NCBI RefSeq assembly: GCF_015553625.1
Contig: NZ_JADNGY010000002.1
Span: 172,800-236,799, forward strand
Length of the DNA: 64,000 nt
From: Streptococcus australis
GTDB taxonomy: Bacteria > Bacillota > Bacilli > Lactobacillales > Streptococcaceae
Reading direction: 5' to 3'
The notes under the pieces are model-generated. The model saw nothing but the letters and a program-made list of their open reading frames with translations, made no database searches and was not told the origin of the DNA. Of this stretch, positions 19,013 through 26,331 are shown in pieces (position 1 is the first letter of the stretch; each line of letters opens with the position of its first letter). The position numbers and the translations under genes were made by a program.

Positions 19013-19053
19013 TATTTTACCTCCTTTACTAGATGAAACTCTTCAGAATACAT

Positions 19054-19143
19054 AAAAAGAAGCCACATGAAATACAGCCAAACCACATAAAGTTTTGGCA
19101 TATTTCATATAGCTTCGTCGCTTAAATTTGTACTCCTTTGTAC
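19054..19143 (-). promoter_or_regulatory. ANTAR-type antitermination leader of the eutG-pdu operon
   Basis: On the minus strand P1 (19143-19130) is stem GUAC/GUAC with hexaloop AAAGGA (A1, G4). P2 (19122-19111) is stem AGC/GCU with hexaloop GACGAA, which keeps G4 but has G at position 1. P2 overlaps the 5' arm of a long terminator (19116-19059): a 16-bp outer stem with G.U pairs beginning GAAGC/GCUUC, an inner UGCCAAA/UUUGGC stem, then five U. The layout equals the eutA leader, so EutV control of the pdu operon is likely, with some doubt because of the P2 loop. Confidence 0.75.
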
Positions 19144-19152
19144 TTTATAAAA

Positions 19153-19181
19153 AGTATACCATAAAAACGTTTTCAACGCAA
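19153..19181 (-). promoter_or_regulatory. Promoter of the eutG-pdu operon with embedded cre-like site
   Basis: On the minus strand TTGCGT (19181-19176), a 17-bp spacer and TATACT (19158-19153) with an extended TGG before it form a sigma-A promoter. The spacer contains the near-palindrome TGAAAACGTTTTTA (19175-19162), one mismatch from the CcpA operator consensus. CcpA bound here would block the promoter, consistent with catabolite repression of diol and ethanolamine use. Confidence 0.78.
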
Positions 19182-19220
19182 AAGAAAAAGCATATATTTT
19201 TATATTTTTAAGCATAATAC

Positions 19221-19249
19221 TTGCAGTTTCTTCTAGATCATGATATCAT
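19221..19249 (+). promoter_or_regulatory. Promoter of the riboswitch sRNA
   Basis: TTGCAG (19221-19226), 17-bp spacer, and TATCAT (19244-19249) preceded by TGA (extended -10). Transcription should start near 19256, just before the cobalamin aptamer. It is divergent from the eutG promoter, with the two -10 boxes about 85 bp apart. Confidence 0.75.
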
Positions 19250-19256
19250 GTAATTA

Positions 19257-19622
19257 CTAGAAATGATTTTGGTACTTTTAAGGGTATGGAAGTTTGGTGA
19301 AAATCCAACACGGTCCCGCCACTGTGATAAGCTTTGCTTTAAGTCAGGTCTTTATTCTTAAATTTTAGTAGATTTCACGCCTCGATGTAAGGTGGTGATG
19401 TCAGTTAGGAAATACACCAAAATAGTGCTTTCCCCTATTGACTCTACGTTTAAGTACGTATCATTTTCTAAGGATGGATTTTCCATCATCTGCGAGGAAG
19501 CAGAGTCAATATTTGGAGAGCTACTGTTAACCAATGATGCTTAACACGAAGTTTGTACACTGATGTACATATGGCTTTCGAATGTGAACCTTGCCTTTCT
19601 CTCTGGGGAGGTAAGGTTTTTT
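19257..19622 (+). ncRNA. EutX/Rli55-type riboswitch-sRNA with ANTAR decoy hairpins
   Basis: A plus-strand transcript of about 365 nt starts with a cobalamin aptamer and ends in an intrinsic terminator (stem AACCUUGCC/GGUAAGGUU, 19587-19618, then U-run to 19622). No ORF follows; the next genes are on the other strand. Between them lie P1 (19526-19545; GUUAACC/GCUUAAC with a C.C mismatch, loop AAUGAU) and P2 (19554-19569; UGUAC/GUACA, loop ACUGAU), both A1/G4 hexaloops. In Enterococcus (EutX) and Listeria (Rli55) an sRNA of this design sequesters EutV when B12 is absent and is shortened when B12 is bound. The same role is inferred here. Confidence 0.85.
19268..19405 (+). promoter_or_regulatory. 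Cobalamin riboswitch aptamer
   Basis: The conserved aptamer core is clear: GGTGAAAATCCAACACGG (19297-19314) running into TCCCGCCACTGTGA (about 19314-19327), followed by AAGTCAGGTC (19341-19350). The 3' boundary is approximate. It does not precede a plus-strand gene, so it controls the sRNA itself. Confidence 0.92.
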
Positions 19623-19674
19623 ATATTTTCCTAAAGGATGCTCTATTCCAAAACTTTAGTCTCGACATCAACAG

Positions 19675-19713
19675 AAAAGCACTACCCTATTTTTAGTTTG
19701 GGTAGTGCTTTTT
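19675..19713. terminator. Bidirectional terminator between the sRNA and pduO
   Basis: A 12-13 bp stem (AAAGCACTACCC/GGGTAGTGCTTT) with U-runs on both strands lies between the end of the sRNA and the stop of pduO. It ends the minus-strand cob operon at 19717 and would catch read-through from the sRNA. Confidence 0.85.
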
Positions 19714-19716
19714 CTA

Positions 19717-20319
19717 TTAGCTATTATTCTTCTGTGCCCAACGCTCCACATCTGCCTTTGTAATATTGTGGAACACCTTAGCTCCTCTTTCATAAGGAAT
19801 ATCTTGGCAGTGTTTACGATAGTTAATGACACGTGCAAGCGCAAAGAAATAATCAGATAAACGATTGATAAAAATCAAGACTTGATTATTGATTTCATTC
19901 GTCCACATGGTCGCTACCACAAGGCGCTCTGCACGCCGAGCAATGGTTCTTGCCACATGAATCATAGAAGCAATTTCATCGCCACCAGGTAAAATAAATC
20001 TTTCCAGAGCTGGCGGGATATCCGCATAAGTATCAATTCGTTCTTCAATCCATTTAACGAGGCTTTCATCTACTTTATATGGGTATACACCATGAGGAGT
20101 AGACAAATCAGAACCACAATCAAACAGGTAATTCTGTAACTGATACAGTTCGTCTCTCAATTCATCAGCCGGATCCATTTTACTAATCGTATAACCGACC
20201 CAAGTGTTTAATTCATCTACGGTACCATAAGCATTGACACGATCTGAATCTTTTGCAACGCTTTGACCACCTACTAATTTTGTAAGACCTTTATCTCCAG
20301 TCTTTGTATATAGTTGCAT
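19717..20319 (-). CDS. pduO: ATP:cob(I)alamin adenosyltransferase, PduO type
   Basis: The 200-residue enzyme makes adenosylcobalamin, the cofactor of both EutBC and PduCDE. The N-terminus MQLYTKTGDKGLTKLVGGQ and the motifs RVNAYGTVDELN and FILPGGDEIASMIHVARTIARRAER are PduO-type signatures. It lacks the HbpS-like C-terminal domain of Salmonella PduO, which may be encoded separately at 11.4 kb. It is last in the phosphatase-eutP-cob operon, 21 bp after cobT. Confidence 0.95.
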   Translation of the reverse strand: MQLYTKTGDKGLTKLVGGQSVAKDSDRVNAYGTVDELNTWVGYTISKMDPADELRDELYQLQNYLFDCGSDLSTPHGVYPYKVDESLVKWIEERIDTYADIPPALERFILPGGDEIASMIHVARTIARRAERLVVATMWTNEINNQVLIFINRLSDYFFALARVINYRKHCQDIPYERGAKVFHNITKADVERWAQKNNS

Positions 20320-20340
20320 ATTTTCCTCCTTTATTACCCT

Positions 20341-21405
20341 TTATCTAATGTCGACGTAGTCATCCCGGTCCAGTTTTACCTCCTCAAAAGTCGGCATACG
20401 CTCTATAGTATACACGGAACTTTCCATTAAAAAGAAAGCTAAAGGACAACCAGATCCTTCCCCTAAACGCATATCCATCTGAAGCATTGGGGATAAGCCT
20501 AAATAATCCGAAACAATTTGATAGCCCGGTTCTGTAGAACAATGAGATGGGAAACAATAGTCAAGCACTTCTTTCTTTAACTGTGAAGCAATTAAGAGTC
20601 CTGTCAAAGAAATCAACCCATCAATGACACAAGGAAGTTGGTGCTGGGCACAAGCTAAATAGGTGCCAACCATCCCTAACATATCCAGGCCACCAACTTT
20701 GGAGACGAGATCGATAATATCGCTATAGGGGGCATGTTTGGTTACCGCTTCTTGAATGACAGCTGTTTTATGAGCCTTCATCTCTTCCGTCACTCCCGCT
20801 CCGTATCCTGTCACCTTTTGGGCAGGGATTCCCAAAGTGGCAGCAATGACTGCGGCGGAAGTTGTGGTGTTTCCAACCCCCATCTCTCCTGTACCAAATA
20901 AGGTATAGCCCTGATGGATCTTTTCAACCGTTCTTCTATACCCAACTAAAATGGCTTCCATGGCTTGCTCTCGCGTCATGGCAGCTTCTTTTAGCATATT
21001 GCGCGTTCCATGTAATACATGGTCCGGGTTATCGGAATAAATTGGACTCTTACAACCAATATCAATGACACAAATATCAGACCCAGCATGTTCTGCAATA
21101 TTACAAACCCCTGCTTTACCATTTCTAATATTATTAGCTACAATAAAGGTTGTTTCGATAGGATTTGAGGAGATTCCTTCTTCACAAATTCCATTATCCG
21201 CCACATAGATCATGACGATTTTTTTTGATAGCTGGATTTTGTTAGGAAACATCGCATATAGCTTGGCATACATTTTTTCCATTTTACCTAATGCACCAAG
21301 AGGTTTTGCTAAGCGATCACACACCTTTACACCCTCTTCTAATGCTGTAACATTAATTGGTACAATTTTTTCTAGGATTTGATTTAATTCTTCTTGCCTA
21401 TTCAA
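20341..21405 (-). CDS. cobT: Nicotinate-nucleotide:dimethylbenzimidazole phosphoribosyltransferase CobT
   Basis: CobT activates the lower ligand base of cobalamin as alpha-ribazole phosphate. Its 354 residues match the family, with MIYVADNGICEEGISSNP, LFGTGEMGVGNTTTSAAV and GLDMLGMVGTYLACAQHQLPCVIDG as hallmark segments; the catalytic Glu is in the GEGSGCPLAF region near the C-terminus. It overlaps pduX by 8 bp. Confidence 0.95.
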   Translation of the reverse strand: MNRQEELNQILEKIVPINVTALEEGVKVCDRLAKPLGALGKMEKMYAKLYAMFPNKIQLSKKIVMIYVADNGICEEGISSNPIETTFIVANNIRNGKAGVCNIAEHAGSDICVIDIGCKSPIYSDNPDHVLHGTRNMLKEAAMTREQAMEAILVGYRRTVEKIHQGYTLFGTGEMGVGNTTTSAAVIAATLGIPAQKVTGYGAGVTEEMKAHKTAVIQEAVTKHAPYSDIIDLVSKVGGLDMLGMVGTYLACAQHQLPCVIDGLISLTGLLIASQLKKEVLDYCFPSHCSTEPGYQIVSDYLGLSPMLQMDMRLGEGSGCPLAFFLMESSVYTIERMPTFEEVKLDRDDYVDIR

Positions 21406-22273
21406 AGATCTCCTCCACCTTCTTTACCTGGAGCCCGTCGTATATAATCTTGCTTAGATTTCTGAGAGAATAATAACTTGCCAAAGGATGGTGTGCCAGT
21501 CGTCTTTCTAACTCAGTCATGTGCATCAGTTGGTCTTCTGTCAGCAGAATACCAACTACACTACCACTATGGGCAACATTAACTCCTAGTAGACCTAATT
21601 CATTTACGATGTCGATAATATCGTTTAAATAGGGTTTAGGTAGTCGTTTGTTATTCAACAAGGCACTTGTAGTCGCAACAGCGCCTAATAGCTGCACATT
21701 TTGCTGGTCACAGGCTATTTTAAAATCAGTCAATAATTTTTTTGATTGCTCAGCAGGATATTTGGGACTATCCGTCATTCTTATGAAACTCGTCGTATCA
21801 ACAATTTGATCTGGCTCTAGAATGTATACATAAAGCTTTGGTTTCCACCTTGTCTGCCATTGAATCTCACCATTAAGAGGATTCATCACGGTCCAGTCTG
21901 AAAACCCAACGGAATCACTTGGTTCAATCTTTGAACAAAGACTCGTTAATAAGGGAATCGACACTTTTCCATGTTTATAGGCAGAATAAGCTCCTAAGAT
22001 CGAAAGCATATCCGCTGTACTACTAGAATAGCCCTTTCCAACAGAAATATCTGTTTGAAAAGTATAGTCGAAATCTATCTGATCTGTTAGTTCATGGATA
22101 ACTTGCAGCATTTTAGGGCGTAACACTTCTTCCATGACACCTGTTTGAGGACCAATCACTACTTGACTTTTCTTTTCAATCCCATAAGACATCAAAAATT
22201 CTTCACCATCCACCACACATTGAAACAATTCTCCGCAAGATCCTGGACAAGATGCTTTCATCGCTCTTATCAC
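21398..22273 (-). CDS. pduX: L-threonine kinase PduX-like (GHMP family)
   Basis: This is a 291-residue GHMP kinase. CPGSCGELFQ near the N-terminus and GKGYSSSTADMLSILGAYSA, the ATP-binding loop, match PduX, which makes L-threonine phosphate for the aminopropanol linker of cobalamin. It starts at GTG 22273, whose TGA is shared with the cobD stop and which has GGAGGAG 7 bases upstream; a later ATG at 22261 is too far from that site. Its position beside cobD, the next enzyme of the linker pathway, supports the call. Confidence 0.9.
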   Translation of the reverse strand: MIRAMKASCPGSCGELFQCVVDGEEFLMSYGIEKKSQVVIGPQTGVMEEVLRPKMLQVIHELTDQIDFDYTFQTDISVGKGYSSSTADMLSILGAYSAYKHGKVSIPLLTSLCSKIEPSDSVGFSDWTVMNPLNGEIQWQTRWKPKLYVYILEPDQIVDTTSFIRMTDSPKYPAEQSKKLLTDFKIACDQQNVQLLGAVATTSALLNNKRLPKPYLNDIIDIVNELGLLGVNVAHSGSVVGILLTEDQLMHMTELERRLAHHPLASYYSLRNLSKIIYDGLQVKKVEEIFE

Positions 22274-23361
22274 TCTTCTTCTCCTCCAAGAATCGCTTCC
22301 AAGGCAGCTAATAAACAGCTATTCTCTTCTCTACTACGAATCGCAATGCGGTAGTAATTACTCGTCAAATTCCGATAGTTCGCACACGAGCGGATAAAAA
22401 TGTTATAACGCCATAATTCTTCTCGTAAATCCTTATCCCCTGTATACTGAAAGAAGATGTAATTGACACTCGGTTTTAGAACCCTTAATGCAGAAAAATT
22501 TTCCAAGGATTGATAGAGGAAATCTTTCTCATTCTGTAACCATTTTAAAGTTTGAGTTTGATAATCTCGATCCTTTAAAATTACCGGCAAGGCTTGAAGA
22601 GCCAATGCATTGATCGTCCACGGAGCCCGCCGTTCATTCATTTTTGCTAAACAAGGATGGATCCCAAGAGCATAGCCTAAGCGTAAGCCTGGTATTGCGT
22701 GAAATTTCGTTAAAGAGCGAACGACAATCGCATTTGCGAAATCACTCAAATAGGGAACAAAACTATACTCTTTCTCATCTTCTAAAAAGTCAATAAAAGC
22801 TTCATCTAGAATAAAATGAATATTCTGTTCCAGCAATCTTTTTCCAAGTTCTAGCAAGTGACCAACTGGAACAAGAGAGCCAGTTGGATTGTTAGGATTA
22901 CACAATAAGACAGCATCTCCAGCTTCCAATTGGTCTATGTCGGACAATAGACCTTCCACAGTCCAAGTAAATTGAGGAGCCGTTAAATGATGATAAAGAA
23001 TTTCTGTCCCTTCTTGATGAAAAGCTTTTTCATATTCCATGAAGGTGGGACTTAAAATCAGTAATCTCTTTGGCTTTAAGATCTGAGCTAGTTCATAAAA
23101 TAAACCAACTGCACCATTTGACAAAAGGATTTCTAAATCTTGATTTCCATGATGCTCCCTTAGCAAATCCTTTTCATATTGGTTTGTGATATCTGGATAT
23201 TCCGTAATTCTATCAATACTGTCCACCAAGACTTGTCGGAGGCTTGTAGAAACTCCAAGCGGATTGATATTGGCACTAAAATCAATCCACTTTTCAGAAG
23301 AGTTCCCATTTTTTTCAGCTAATAGACGTCCATTCCCTCCGTGTTCAACAATCATACACAT
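22270..23361 (-). CDS. cobD: L-threonine-O-3-phosphate decarboxylase CobD
   Basis: This is a 363-residue fold-type I PLP enzyme. WIDFSANINPLGVS at the N-terminus, CNPNNPTGSLVP, and the PLP-lysine region RSLTKFHAIPGLRLGYALG are characteristic. It makes aminopropanol phosphate from PduX product for attachment to cobyric acid. Some relatives act as histidinol-phosphate aminotransferases, but the cob context settles it. Four bases overlap pduX. Confidence 0.93.
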   Translation of the reverse strand: MCMIVEHGGNGRLLAEKNGNSSEKWIDFSANINPLGVSTSLRQVLVDSIDRITEYPDITNQYEKDLLREHHGNQDLEILLSNGAVGLFYELAQILKPKRLLILSPTFMEYEKAFHQEGTEILYHHLTAPQFTWTVEGLLSDIDQLEAGDAVLLCNPNNPTGSLVPVGHLLELGKRLLEQNIHFILDEAFIDFLEDEKEYSFVPYLSDFANAIVVRSLTKFHAIPGLRLGYALGIHPCLAKMNERRAPWTINALALQALPVILKDRDYQTQTLKWLQNEKDFLYQSLENFSALRVLKPSVNYIFFQYTGDKDLREELWRYNIFIRSCANYRNLTSNYYRIAIRSREENSCLLAALEAILGGEEE

Positions 23362-23405
23362 CTCCTTCTTGAAAGATAAAGTAGTCCTTTTAGATTATAT
23401 CATGT

Positions 23406-23840
23406 TTACTCACTCTCAAGAAAGGCCTTTAAAGCATTGATTCCAGTATTCTCTGTTGAAGAAATTTCAAAAATCCGTTTAACACCTGCATCTAACAACT
23501 GCTTGCGCGCGAATTCTAATTGCTCCTCAGAATCTACCAAATCAATTTTGCTAATGATTCCGATTACATCTTGGTTGAATAATGAAGAAAATCCTTGAGG
23601 AAAAGTTTGCATAGTTGAATTGGCTGCAATTAAGAGCCCAATAATTTCAGCTTCAGCCGCAGTCACCGTCAACGCATTATAATAACGTCTATGTTGTAAA
23701 AATTCTCCAGGCGTATCAATAATACTATCGTGGAATTGTACTGCTTGTGTTTTATAATACTGAATATCTAATCCTTTTAATCGTTGGGTTAGAGTAGTTT
23801 TACCAACCCCAACCGAACCAACAAACATGATTTTCCTCAT
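23406..23840 (-). CDS. eutP: EutP/PduV P-loop protein
   Basis: The 144-residue Ras-like P-loop protein has Walker A GSVGVGKTTL, DTPGEF (Walker B region) and SKIDLVD (base recognition). EutP of Salmonella has been shown to act as an acetate kinase, while PduV was linked to compartment movement; which applies here is unknown. It follows the phosphatase gene by 9 bp, placing both in one transcript under the hexaloop leader, as eutP is in Enterococcus. Confidence 0.92.
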   Translation of the reverse strand: MRKIMFVGSVGVGKTTLTQRLKGLDIQYYKTQAVQFHDSIIDTPGEFLQHRRYYNALTVTAAEAEIIGLLIAANSTMQTFPQGFSSLFNQDVIGIISKIDLVDSEEQLEFARKQLLDAGVKRIFEISSTENTGINALKAFLESE

Positions 23841-23849
23841 ATATGTCCC

Positions 23850-25169
23850 CTATTTTTTGATCAACTGAGCTTCGTCAGTTCCTAACTTAATGGTTTCTCT
23901 ACTCTTGACCAAAACACCCTTGTTTTCGTCACGACCTTGTAGGAAATACTTAGCATCTTTGCTATCATATGTATCTACAGCAGTCTGTGATAACAAACCA
24001 ATTCCTTTAGAAGGATCACGCAAGAGATTGAAGAGAATACCCATTTGTAATCCATCAAAGTCTTTCAACATTGCATAGTCCCCATTACTATCTCCCGCAA
24101 TTAGGATAGGATCTTGGTTACCATGCTTGTCAGCAATGAATTTCTTGATTGTTTTCGTTTTTCCTTCGCCTTGTGTTTGGAAGTAGTCATTATTGTATTC
24201 TGATTGAATAACACCAGATTCATCTTTTACTAGTTCCATACCGTAAACATGGTCGTCAGTGATGTTGTAACCATATTTTTCTTTGGTTGCAAAAGGAACA
24301 ATAACATCACGGAAAGATGCTGACACAACATAGACTTCAATACCGTTGTCCTGGAGAGCTTTATAAAGATTTTGCATTTCTTTTACGGTACGAACGCCAC
24401 GTTTAAATTTGATTTCAACCTGCCCAGCTTCACCCTTTAAGCTTTCTGGACTTTCCCAAGTTTCGAAGACTAAATCTTCCTCAAGAGCCCGATCAATAGC
24501 TTTTTCGGTCAAGGCTTGAACCTCTTCAGAAGTCATTCCAGTAAACAAATAGGTTACCCATGGATAAGAAATATCTGAACTGAAGGTTCCACCAATCGCT
24601 TCGTAAAGATAACGTAATTTTGCACTGAAATCTTTGTACTCATCTAATTCTTTAACTTCTTCTAAGCTCTTTGACCCATTAAACCCCTTGTACTCATTGT
24701 AAATTACTGTATAATCAGAAACAATGTCCTTAGCAATCTTATGAATATTGACTGGTTTACCTTCTTTATTGTTATGGTCTTCCGTAAAGTCATCTTCCGG
24801 AATATTAGTACGAATCGCTTTGTCTAACTCTTCTGGAGTCATCTTAAATCCTAGGTTTTCAATTTGATAAGTAAAGGTTGCTTCACCAATATCATTGATG
24901 ACCGTTGTATTGTCCCAGTCAAATACAGCATACGGTTTTGCAGATTCGTCATATTTAGAACTAGATTTCCCATTTTCCTTAATGACATTGCTTAATTTCT
25001 TATAAAGCTTATCCTCCCATTGACCACGTTCAAGGACTTGTTCTTCTTTCTTAACACTTGTTTCTTGACTAGCTTTGCTTGATTCCGTCGTTTTAGACGA
25101 CTCTGAAGATTGACAGCCAAACATAAAAAGAGCAAGACCACACACTAAAAGTAATCGGTGTTTTCTCAT
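23850..25169 (-). CDS. Surface lipoprotein HAD-family phosphatase (phosphorylcholine/phosphoethanolamine phosphatase-like)
   Basis: Residues 1-20 form a lipoprotein signal (LLLVCGLALFMFGCQS; lipobox Cys near residue 19), followed by a Ser/Lys/Glu linker. The HAD motif I is VFDWDNTTVIND; VVSASFRDVIV is motif II and ILIAGDSNGDYAML contains motif IV. The layout resembles secreted phosphorylcholine phosphatases such as PchP, which also accept phosphoethanolamine. The ATG at 25169 has GGAGG upstream; an in-frame start at 25220 lies in the leader terminator. It heads the eutP-cob operon behind a hexaloop antitermination leader, suggesting it supplies ethanolamine outside the cell. Substrate is inferred. 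Confidence 0.85.
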   Translation of the reverse strand: MRKHRLLLVCGLALFMFGCQSSESSKTTESSKASQETSVKKEEQVLERGQWEDKLYKKLSNVIKENGKSSSKYDESAKPYAVFDWDNTTVINDIGEATFTYQIENLGFKMTPEELDKAIRTNIPEDDFTEDHNNKEGKPVNIHKIAKDIVSDYTVIYNEYKGFNGSKSLEEVKELDEYKDFSAKLRYLYEAIGGTFSSDISYPWVTYLFTGMTSEEVQALTEKAIDRALEEDLVFETWESPESLKGEAGQVEIKFKRGVRTVKEMQNLYKALQDNGIEVYVVSASFRDVIVPFATKEKYGYNITDDHVYGMELVKDESGVIQSEYNNDYFQTQGEGKTKTIKKFIADKHGNQDPILIAGDSNGDYAMLKDFDGLQMGILFNLLRDPSKGIGLLSQTAVDTYDSKDAKYFLQGRDENKGVLVKSRETIKLGTDEAQLIKK

Positions 25170-25202
25170 TGAAAAACCTCCAAATAAATATTTTTGAACT
25201 AC

Positions 25203-25269
25203 AAAAAGGCAACAAAGCATCTATGATTTGAAACGGTTGCTCCATTGCAATCATAGGCCTCATTGCCTT
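25203..25269 (-). promoter_or_regulatory. ANTAR antitermination leader of the phosphatase-eutP-cob operon
   Basis: On the minus strand P1 (25268-25255) is AGGC/GCCU with hexaloop AAUGAG, and after a 4-base linker P2 (25250-25237) is UUGC/GCAA with hexaloop AAUGGA. Both show A1 and G4. They overlap the 5' half of an intrinsic terminator (25269-25206; AAGGCAA/UUGCCUU and CUAUGAUU/AAUCAUAG stems, then five U). Hairpin pair and terminator exclude each other, as in the eutA leader. Known EutV targets include the leader of eutP. Confidence 0.87.
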
Positions 25270-25287
25270 ATGTATATTGACAAATCT

Positions 25288-25332
25288 ATTATACTAACCT
25301 AACTATAAAATGTCAACCGAAAACGGTTTCAT
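25288..25332 (-). promoter_or_regulatory. Consensus promoter with cre-like site for the phosphatase-eutP-cob operon
   Basis: On the minus strand TTGACA (25316-25311), 17-bp spacer and TATAAT (25293-25288) are both perfect hexamers. Immediately upstream, TGAAACCGTTTTCG (within 25332-25316) is one mismatch from the CcpA operator consensus. A strong promoter followed by a terminator fits control by antitermination. Confidence 0.88.
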
Positions 25333-25525
25333 TTTTAGAAAAAAAACGATATCCATGTAATTTTTTTCTACCACATAGAATATCATTTTAGAATGATAGC
25401 AAAATCTAGTTCTTTAGAATCGTAAAAACATCCATTCTAACCTACTACTACTTGATTTAACAACATTCTTTTACATATCTTTACAGATGATTTATTATTC
25501 ATCAAATAATCTTCCTCATGAATTG

Positions 25526-25550
25526 AAAAAGCCCTCTTTCGAAGGCTTTT
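25526..25550 (-). terminator. Terminator after glpF
   Basis: AAAAGCC/GGCTTTT stem with a short loop and a following U-run on the minus strand, 11 bp after the glpF stop. It separates the glycerol operon from the microcompartment island. Confidence 0.8.
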
Positions 25551-25560
25551 AAGATATTCA

Positions 25561-26262
25561 TTAAAACATACTAAATACGACAACTGCTAATATCGCACCG
25601 ATGATTGGACCAACTACTGGGATCCAAGCGTAACCCCAGTCACCATCTCCTTTGTTAGGAATAGGAAGGAGGCTGTGCATGATACGAGGTCCTAGGTCAC
25701 GAGCTGGGTTGAGAGCGCAGCCTGTAGTTCCACCGAGAGACAAACCAATCCCTGCAATCAAGGTACCAACGGCAAAAGTACCAAGTCCTGCTTGAAGGTC
25801 ATAAAGACCAAGTGCAAAGATAGTCAGTAGCAAGACAAAGGTTCCGAGGATTTCACTGATAAGGTTTGAAATAGTGTCCTTAATTGCTGGACCAGTACTG
25901 AATGTTCCAAGGATATTTCCAGGATTTTCTTCTGCTAGGTAATGCGGTTTGAACTGTAACCAGACAAGGACTTGCCCCACCATGGCTCCAGCAAATTGAG
26001 CGATGATATAAGGAATCACAGATGCCCAAGCTAGTCCACCATTAAGAGCAACCCCAATTGTTACTGCAGGGTTCAAATGGGCCGGACTTAACTTACCAGA
26101 GATGAAGGAAGCGACAGCAACCGCAATCCCCCAACCAAGAGTAATGACGATCCAACCTGAGTTGTGGCTTTTCGTTTTTGGAAGAACCACTCCTGCTACA
26201 ACCCCATTTCCCAAAAGAATCAGGATTAAGGTTCCTAAAAATTCACCAAATAATTCTTTCAT
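25561..26262 (-). CDS. glpF: Glycerol uptake facilitator GlpF
   Basis: This is a 233-residue aquaglyceroporin with both pore motifs intact: HLNPAVTIG and ALNPARDLG. It is third in glpK-glpO-glpF, the usual streptococcal glycerol operon, and admits glycerol for GlpK. It shares its architecture with the pduF paralogue at 10.7 kb but has NPA rather than NPS in the first motif. Confidence 0.95.
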   Translation of the reverse strand: MKELFGEFLGTLILILLGNGVVAGVVLPKTKSHNSGWIVITLGWGIAVAVASFISGKLSPAHLNPAVTIGVALNGGLAWASVIPYIIAQFAGAMVGQVLVWLQFKPHYLAEENPGNILGTFSTGPAIKDTISNLISEILGTFVLLLTIFALGLYDLQAGLGTFAVGTLIAGIGLSLGGTTGCALNPARDLGPRIMHSLLPIPNKGDGDWGYAWIPVVGPIIGAILAVVVFSMF

Positions 26263-26331
26263 ATGATTTAATTCTCCATTATAAAGAGGGGAAGGTTAGA
26301 CAGTCTTCTTTCCAACCCCTTTTTTGTTTTT

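Noticed and set aside
19257-19405. Riboswitch as a cis-regulator of pduO/cobT
   Set aside because: The aptamer is on the plus strand and pduO, cobT and the rest are on the minus strand, so it cannot lead into them. The sRNA ends in its own terminator before pduO.
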